Assembly: GCA_023230245.1 (NCBI GenBank)
Contig: JALNXT010000026.1
Coordinates: forward strand, 1 to 9,968
Length of the DNA: 9,968 nucleotides
Source of the DNA: Candidatus Cloacimonadota bacterium
GTDB taxonomy: Bacteria > Cloacimonadota > Cloacimonadia > Cloacimonadales > Cloacimonadaceae
Direction: 5' to 3'
Part shown: positions 5,807 through 9,968 of the stretch, piece after piece
How positions within the stretch are numbered: the first letter of the stretch is position 1
How the letters are laid out: every line of letters starts with the position of its first letter
Program-made: the position numbers and the translations under genes
The notes under the pieces: model-generated
Told to the model about the DNA's origin: nothing
What the model saw: only the letters and a program-made list of their open reading frames with translations
Database searches by the model: none

Positions 5807-7666
5807 ATGAAACGCTTCAAGTTCTTTCTTTATCCCCTGGCAGTTTTAGTGTTGGTAAAGCTGATGTTCTTGTTCCCCTTTTTCAATTCTCTGGAATACA
5901 AAGCTCAGGATAGTCTGTTTCAGTTTAGAGGATTGCAACCCGTTTCCGACCAAATTGCCATTATCGCCATCGACGATGCCAGCTTCAGTGCCTTAAATGA
6001 ATCATGGCCTTTTCCGCGGGATTATCATGCCAAGCTGATTGAAAACCTAAACAAAGCTGGAGTACGCCAGATTATATTTGATGTTGAGTTTACTGAGAAC
6101 TCCACCCCTGAAAGCGACAATGCCCTTGCTGATGCTGCCTTAACGTATAACAACGTGATATTTTCAGGAAAGATACTACAAGCCAAGCAAGCGGGAGAAC
6201 CTAGCCAGAAGCTTACTCCCATTTCAGCGATAACTGACCAAGGTTTATCTTGGGGTATCGTGAATATGAATGCCGATGCAGATGGCTTTATCCGTAAATA
6301 CACCTGTTATGAACCCTTTGATCAAGCTCCCGTTTATAGTATCGGAGTGGCATCCTTGGCAAATCTTCGGGTGTATCAGCCTGACTGGGAGAAAGGCATA
6401 AATCTGTCTTCAACTTCACTAAAAGTTGCCGACAAAAGCATCCCCTTAATATCCCACAATAAATCTCTGATAAACTACCATGGGCCTGCCGGAACCTTTA
6501 AACAGTATTCATATTCCAGCATTTTGGACGATTCCACTGTCGCCATGCCCGGGTATCAAGGCATGGAATTGGATGAGTTTTACGATATTCTTGCCTCCGG
6601 CGAGCTAAAAGACAAAATAGTCTTAGTTGGAGCCACCATAGATGAGCTTCACGACAAGTTCCCCACTCCTTTCGGCGGTGATTGGACACCGGGAGTGGAA
6701 ATCCACGCCAATTTCATCGAGATGGTATTAACTGGAAAATACCTTGGTATGGTAAACCCTATTCTCTACTTAGTTATCGAGCTGCTGCTGATGATGCTGC
6801 TTTGGCTTGCCTTCAAAAAGCTTAAGCCCCAGTTGTCGGCAATCGCAGTGATATTGCTGATCGTAGCCCAGTATGCGCTCGCCTATTTTATCTTCACCCA
6901 AAGAGGGCTTATCCTGCCCATAGTTCAGGCCGCAGTGGTGCTCCTTATCATCTATGTTGCCAGCATTTTGAGCCACTACTTGGAAACGATGAAAGAAAAG
7001 CGTTTTATCCGCAGTGCATTTCAGCAGTACATGGCTCCCGAACTGGTGAATCAGTTGCTTAAAAACCCCAAGAACCTGCAATATGGCGGTTCGCTGCAAG
7101 AGCTTACCGTCCTCTTTTCTGATATCCGTTCGTTCACCACATATTCAGAATCTCACACTCCAGAAGAAACCGTGAACATTCTGCACGAGTACTTAACGGA
7201 AATGGTGAATATCATCATTTTGAATCAAGGGATCCTAGATAAGTTTGTGGGTGATGAAGTGATGGCTCTGTTCGGAACTCCTATCCCCTTGCCAAATCAT
7301 GCTCTGAACGCTTGCAAGGTAGCTCTGCAAATGAGAGTACGCCTCACAGAACTACAAGAACAATGGAAACTTGAAGGACGCCAACCCTTCGACATTGGCA
7401 TCGGCATTAACACCGGAACCGCCGTTGTGGGGAATCTTGGCTCGCAGCAGATATTCGATTACACGGCTATCGGCGATACCATAAATCTGGGAGCTCGCCT
7501 GGAAGGTATCAACAAGGAATACAACACCGAAAAGAAGATTATCATCAGCGAGTTTACCCTGGAAAAAGTACAAGACTTGGTGGATGTGAATTACCTGGAT
7601 TCGGTAACCGTGAAGGGAAAGACCAAACCCGTTAAGATATATGAGCTAAAAGGCATGAAGGAATAG
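5807..7666 (+). CDS. CHASE2-domain transmembrane class III adenylate cyclase
   Basis: 619 residues from the preferred ATG. Order: an N-terminal membrane anchor (about 5-25), a CHASE2 extracytoplasmic sensor (about 28-310, with the family-typical IAIIAIDDASF, WPFPRDYHAKLI, DVEFTE, DKIVLVGATIDELHDKFPTPFG and GVEIHANFIEMVL), three transmembrane helices (about 318-337, 344-364, 369-390), and a C-terminal cyclase domain (about 425-619). The catalytic set looks complete: metal-binding D439 in FSDIRSFT and D483 in VGDEVMA, purine-selecting K479 and T553 in FDYTAIGD, transition-state N560 and R564 in NLGAR. The Lys/Thr pair is typical of bacterial class IIIb adenylyl cyclases and argues against guanylyl cyclase. 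It should make cAMP from ATP in the cytoplasm in response to a periplasmic signal; the ligand is unknown. It is separated from the barrel gene by 168 bp of structured DNA and may be transcribed with it or alone. Confidence 0.93.
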   Translation: MKRFKFFLYPLAVLVLVKLMFLFPFFNSLEYKAQDSLFQFRGLQPVSDQIAIIAIDDASFSALNESWPFPRDYHAKLIENLNKAGVRQIIFDVEFTENSTPESDNALADAALTYNNVIFSGKILQAKQAGEPSQKLTPISAITDQGLSWGIVNMNADADGFIRKYTCYEPFDQAPVYSIGVASLANLRVYQPDWEKGINLSSTSLKVADKSIPLISHNKSLINYHGPAGTFKQYSYSSILDDSTVAMPGYQGMELDEFYDILASGELKDKIVLVGATIDELHDKFPTPFGGDWTPGVEIHANFIEMVLTGKYLGMVNPILYLVIELLLMMLLWLAFKKLKPQLSAIAVILLIVAQYALAYFIFTQRGLILPIVQAAVVLLIIYVASILSHYLETMKEKRFIRSAFQQYMAPELVNQLLKNPKNLQYGGSLQELTVLFSDIRSFTTYSESHTPEETVNILHEYLTEMVNIIILNQGILDKFVGDEVMALFGTPIPLPNHALNACKVALQMRVRLTELQEQWKLEGRQPFDIGIGINTGTAVVGNLGSQQIFDYTAIGDTINLGARLEGINKEYNTEKKIIISEFTLEKVQDLVDVNYLDSVTVKGKTKPVKIYELKGMKE

Positions 7667-7682
7667 AACAATAATAGAACAC

Positions 7683-7724
7683 TGATAAATAGATCGACAT
7701 GATTTACACTGATCTATTTTATCA
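7683..7724 (+). terminator. Bulged inverted repeat downstream of the cyclase gene
   Basis: TGATAAATAGATC at 7683-7695 pairs with GATCTATTTTATCA at 7711-7724, with one bulged base and a 15-base loop. It begins 16 bases after the cyclase stop codon, a suitable place for transcript-end processing or termination. The stem is AT-rich and no T tract follows, so intrinsic termination is doubtful. A 9-bp direct repeat, GAACACTGA, flanks the structure at 7677-7685 and 7729-7737. Confidence 0.35.
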
Positions 7725-7870
7725 TCGAGAACACTGAATACACCGAGAATTCCACAGCTTTTTTCCCGCTATGTCCTTCTCTCTTTTACTCTTTTACTCT
7801 TTGTGAACTTATCTTTTCTCTGCTTTTCCTCTGTGTTGAAAAAAGAAACAATAAACCTTACCGGTCATTT
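7725..7870. other. Non-coding pyrimidine-rich tract between convergent genes
   Basis: No gene or convincing open frame is seen here. From about 7758 to 7836 the plus strand is strongly biased to C and T, including two and a half copies of CTTTTACT (7783-7802), then switches to the purine-rich GAAAAAAGAAAC run near 7838-7850. The composition differs sharply from the coding regions on both sides. It could be relic DNA, part of a dispersed intergenic repeat, or a region where the two convergent transcripts end. Confidence 0.4.
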
Positions 7871-7978
7871 AGTGTTTAGCATCAGCAGAATGCGGTAGAG
7901 TAGGATTCCTATCCTGCTGAAGATAGTGTTTAGCAACAGCAGAATGAAGTAGAGTAGGATTCCAATCCTGCTGAAGAT
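7871..7978 (+). repeat. Two tandem 54-bp direct repeats with palindromic cores
   Basis: Copy 1 spans 7871-7924 and copy 2 spans 7925-7978, directly abutting, both beginning AGTGTTTAGCA and ending CCTGCTGAAGAT. I count four differences in 54 positions. Each contains a palindrome: AGTAGGAT/ATCCTGCT at 7899-7906 and 7911-7918, and AGTAGGATT/AATCCTGCT at 7953-7961 and 7964-7972. Each stem has one G-T(U) pair, while the loop sequence differs (TCCT, CC). Conserved stems with changing loops suggest a structured element similar in organisation to bacterial REP-type repeats. Confidence 0.8.
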
Positions 7979-8009
7979 AGTGCTTAGCAGGATTGGAATC
8001 CTGCTCTAC
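7949..8009. repeat. 24-bp inverted repeat joining copy 2 to a chimeric third copy
   Basis: A third unit at 7979-8009 begins like the direct repeats (AGTGCTTAGCA), then continues in the opposite orientation. Positions 7949-7972 and 7986-8009 are reverse complements at 23 of 24 positions, the exception being able to form a G-U pair in RNA, with a 13-base loop. The third unit also has its own palindrome, AGCAGGATT/AATCCTGCT (7986-7994, 7997-8005), here fully paired. It lies 37 bases beyond the stop of the convergent HAD gene and could block transcription from either side, although no T tract is present. Confidence 0.7.
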
Positions 8010-8046
8010 ATTGCTCACGAAGAGTTAATTCAAGCTTGACGTAATG

Positions 8047-8679
8047 CTAAATTAGCTGTGATACTATTTCAACGATTTCATCTGGTTTATTAACCAAGTA
8101 ATCAGGATGGTGGCTACTTAGCAATGCGGCTGTATGAAAACCCCAAGTGACGGCAATAACTTTTATCCCGCATTTCTTGGCTGCGTCGATATCCCTGGTT
8201 TCATCCCCGATGTAGATAATGTCTTTGGGGTTTAGACGGTGCTTTTTAATTTGCATTTTTATACGGTGTTGCTTTTTAAGGATACCCGCTGTCCCTTCCA
8301 CCCAATCGAAGGCATTTATCTGTAATCTCTGTAAGAAGAGCGATAAGTTTTCCCTAGTATTGGAGCTAAGTAATGCCATCGGGATATGCATCTCAGACAA
8401 GGTATTCAGCATGGGGACAATGCCTTCGCAAGGCTCTAATTCGTGCACCAGATGACGGTATTCCGCCAAAGCCATGCTAATTGCTTTGGGGATTTTGTAG
8501 ATAGGGATGTGCAAGGCTTTGAATATCTTATGTATTTGCTGCGATCTAAACAGCTCAAAATCTACCTGGCTAAACTCTTTATGCCCAAACTCTGGCGCAA
8601 GGATATTGGCAATCTTCCAACCGATATGGATAGAATCTGCGATAGTGCCATCGAAATCGAACAATAAAAAGGGTTTCAC
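8047..8679 (-). CDS. HAD-superfamily phosphatase, phosphoglycolate phosphatase-like
   Basis: 210 residues with all four HAD motifs: LFDFDGT (nucleophile D8, acid/base D10), ALLSSNT (S105/S106), lysine in LKKQHR (K135/K136), and IGDETRDIDAAKKCG (D159, D163). The helical insert between motif I and motif II is the C1-type cap seen in Gph/PpaX-like enzymes. It should hydrolyse a small phosphorylated metabolite in the cytoplasm; 2-phosphoglycolate is one candidate, but substrate cannot be read from these motifs. The start is GTG, forced because the nucleophile is only eight residues in. Its first base is also the last base of the rsmI stop codon (TAGTG), indicating translational coupling. A possible Shine-Dalgarno, AAGAGG at 8691-8696, lies rather far upstream (11 bases). 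It appears to be the last gene of the minus-strand group. Confidence 0.85.
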   Translation of the reverse strand: MKPFLLFDFDGTIADSIHIGWKIANILAPEFGHKEFSQVDFELFRSQQIHKIFKALHIPIYKIPKAISMALAEYRHLVHELEPCEGIVPMLNTLSEMHIPMALLSSNTRENLSLFLQRLQINAFDWVEGTAGILKKQHRIKMQIKKHRLNPKDIIYIGDETRDIDAAKKCGIKVIAVTWGFHTAALLSSHHPDYLVNKPDEIVEIVSQLI

Positions 8680-9536
8680 TAGCTACTAAGCCTCTTGAGA
8701 TAGGCAATAACTGTATTGTAGGCTGCGCTTTTAGTTAAGCTAAAGATACTGGCTATTTCCATACTACTTTCTCTGGTGCCCATGCCTGCTTTTAGGCATT
8801 TGGCGATATGAAAGTCTATATCCAACTGGCTAAACTCGGGGCTTGATTCTTCCTCTGGACTGCCTTGAATAACTATGGCAAACTCGCCCTTCAAAGTGAG
8901 TTCTTCATCATTGATAATATCTTCCAAAGTGCCATATACATGCTCTTCGTGTAGCTTGGAAATCTCCCTGCTAATGGCTATTCTGCGATTCCCACAATAC
9001 TCCAGAAGCTCATTTAGGCAGGTTAACAAACGATGTGGAGATTCGTAGATCACGCTTGGGAAGGGATACAGGGATATTTCTTTTAGTTTGCGCTTTCTTT
9101 TAGCAGGTTCAGAGGGCAGAAACCCAAGGAATTGAAACTGTTGTGCGTTCATGCCAGTGGTGGTAATAGCAGGAATTAGGGCGCTTGCTCCGGGAAGAGC
9201 GAAGATCTTTATCCCGCGCTCAATTGCCATCTGCACAAGCTTTTCCGATGGATCACTTATCCCCGGAGAGCCAGCATCAGAAACTACCACCAGATCATGC
9301 CCCGTTTCTATATGCTCAAACAGCGTTTCTTCCCGCTGACGCTCGTTAAACTTGTGAAAGCTGATCAGCTTCGGGATAGGGATTTCGTAATGACTAAGCA
9401 GAAAAGCTGTCTTTCGCGTATCCTCGCAGGCAATTAGATCGGCAGCTTTTAGTATTTCCAGCGCACGCAGGGTGATATCACCCAAGTTTCCAATAGGAAC
9501 CGGAACAAGGTATATCACCCCAAATGCAGCTTTCAT
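8679..9536 (-). CDS. rsmI: 16S rRNA (cytidine-1402-2'-O)-methyltransferase
   Basis: RsmI uses S-adenosylmethionine to methylate the 2'-OH of C1402 in the decoding centre of 16S rRNA. The 285-residue length matches the family. Motifs seen: VPVPIGNLGDITLRALE (11-27), ACEDTR (36-41), VSDAGSPGISDP (85-96, the tetrapyrrole-methylase-type SAM loop), ALPGASA (113-119), FLGFLP, YESPHR and KGEFAIVI, then a C-terminal helical tail. The ATG lies two bases after the kbl stop codon with no good Shine-Dalgarno directly upstream; the nearest GGTAGGAA is too far away, so translation may depend on coupling to kbl. A GTG inside GGG-GTG-ATA, six codons later, is an alternative start closer to the usual N-terminus. 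The stop codon overlaps the start of the HAD gene by one base. This is a housekeeping gene with no sign of damage. Confidence 0.95.
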   Translation of the reverse strand: MKAAFGVIYLVPVPIGNLGDITLRALEILKAADLIACEDTRKTAFLLSHYEIPIPKLISFHKFNERQREETLFEHIETGHDLVVVSDAGSPGISDPSEKLVQMAIERGIKIFALPGASALIPAITTTGMNAQQFQFLGFLPSEPAKRKRKLKEISLYPFPSVIYESPHRLLTCLNELLEYCGNRRIAISREISKLHEEHVYGTLEDIINDEELTLKGEFAIVIQGSPEEESSPEFSQLDIDFHIAKCLKAGMGTRESSMEIASIFSLTKSAAYNTVIAYLKRLSS

Positions 9537-9538
9537 GC

Positions 9539-9968
9539 TTAAATAAGCTTCAATTCTTTTCCTACCTTGATGAAGGCAGCAATCGTTCTATCGAGATCAG
9601 CACGACTGTGTGCAGCGGAAAGCTGAACGCGGATGCGAGCCTTACCCTTGGGAACGACAGGATATACAAAACCGATTACATAGACGCCTTCATCCAGCAG
9701 CATATTCGCCATTTTCACGGCAAGCGGCTCGTTGTAAAGCATCACGGGAACTATCGCGGTGTTGCCAGGAACAATGTCAAACCCAGCAGCAATCATCTCT
9801 TTGCGGAAATAGAGGGCGTTTTCCCAAACCTTGTCGCGAAGTTCGTTAGAATTGCTTAGCATTTCGATAACCTTCAAGGTGGCTCCCACAATCGCCGGTG
9901 CAAGAGTATTGGAGAAAAGATAGGGACGGCTACGCTGACGCAGCAGCTCTATAATCTCTTTACGTCCC
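9539..9968 (-). CDS. kbl: 2-amino-3-ketobutyrate CoA ligase (glycine C-acetyltransferase), C-terminal part
   Basis: The gene runs off the right edge; about 142 C-terminal residues of an enzyme usually near 395 residues are present. The frame continues upstream of the ATG at 9889, with RKEIIELLRQRSRPYLFSNT followed by LAPAIVGATLKVIEML, so that ATG is internal. This segment and the later RIRVQLSAAHS (coding bases 9623-9637 for RIRVQ) are strongly reminiscent of Kbl within the PLP-dependent alpha-oxoamine synthase family; the arginine in RVQ corresponds to the residue that binds the substrate carboxylate. The PLP-binding lysine lies outside the window. Kbl cleaves 2-amino-3-ketobutyrate with CoA to glycine and acetyl-CoA, the second step of threonine breakdown after Tdh. 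A relative such as AONS (BioF) or ALA synthase is less likely given the RSRPYLFSN segment. rsmI follows after two bases. Confidence 0.88.
   Translation of the reverse strand, partial: GRKEIIELLRQRSRPYLFSNTLAPAIVGATLKVIEMLSNSNELRDKVWENALYFRKEMIAAGFDIVPGNTAIVPVMLYNEPLAVKMANMLLDEGVYVIGFVYPVVPKGKARIRVQLSAAHSRADLDRTIAAFIKVGKELKLI

Noticed and set aside
7871..8009. Possible CRISPR array
   Set aside because: Only two full direct copies abut each other with no spacers between them, the third is inverted, and no cas genes are present.
7667..8046. tRNA, other structured RNA gene or degraded gene in the convergent gap
   Set aside because: No cloverleaf, CCA end or conserved RNA motif was found, and no frame shows residual similarity to a known protein.
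9524..9859. Plus-strand open frames opposite kbl
   Set aside because: They are antisense to a clearly conserved Kbl reading frame, have no ribosome site, and encode low-likelihood protein. The same holds for the plus-strand frames opposite rsmI and the HAD gene.

Overview
The window looks like chromosomal DNA of a diderm (Gram-negative-type) bacterium of moderate GC content. Evidence for an outer membrane is a large signal-peptide-bearing beta-barrel protein that ends in an aromatic residue. Several genes have strong GAGG-type ribosome binding sites. The mix of genes (Ddl, exported Fn3-like protein, FecR-domain protein, barrel, CHASE2 cyclase) and the style of the proteins recall Cloacimonadota or a neighbouring FCB-type lineage. 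That placement is an impression from memory, not a search result.

Layout, left to right. A 5'-truncated GNAT/Fem-like acyltransferase ends at 391. After an 86-bp gap with a possible promoter, four tightly packed plus-strand genes run from 478 to 5638. They encode D-alanine--D-alanine ligase, an unrecognised exported protein with an Fn3-like segment, a secreted FecR-domain protein, and an 803-residue outer-membrane barrel. Gaps are 3-11 bp, and each stop codon lies in or against the next gene's Shine-Dalgarno sequence, so they are probably one operon. Next is a short intergenic region containing four consecutive perfect hairpins (5665-5782). It leads directly into a CHASE2-transmembrane-class III adenylate cyclase gene (5807-7666).

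The 380-bp gap at 7667-8046 lies between convergent transcription units. It holds a bulged hairpin after the cyclase gene, a pyrimidine-rich tract, and a cluster of palindromic repeats: two 54-bp direct copies plus a chimeric third copy that is partly inverted. On the minus strand, reading right to left, are the C-terminal part of kbl (2-amino-3-ketobutyrate CoA ligase), rsmI (16S rRNA C1402 2'-O-methyltransferase) and a HAD-family phosphatase. They are spaced by 2 bp and then overlap by 1 bp, consistent with a second operon whose promoter lies beyond the right edge.

How the parts may work together (inference): the plus-strand genes form an envelope module. Ddl makes a peptidoglycan precursor. 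The exported Fn3-like, FecR and barrel proteins would sit in the periplasm, at the surface and in the outer membrane. The CHASE2 cyclase is an inner-membrane receptor whose periplasmic sensor could monitor that compartment and report through cAMP. The minus-strand genes are ordinary housekeeping genes. The least explained items are the FecR/barrel/CHASE2-cyclase neighbourhood and the two structured intergenic regions.
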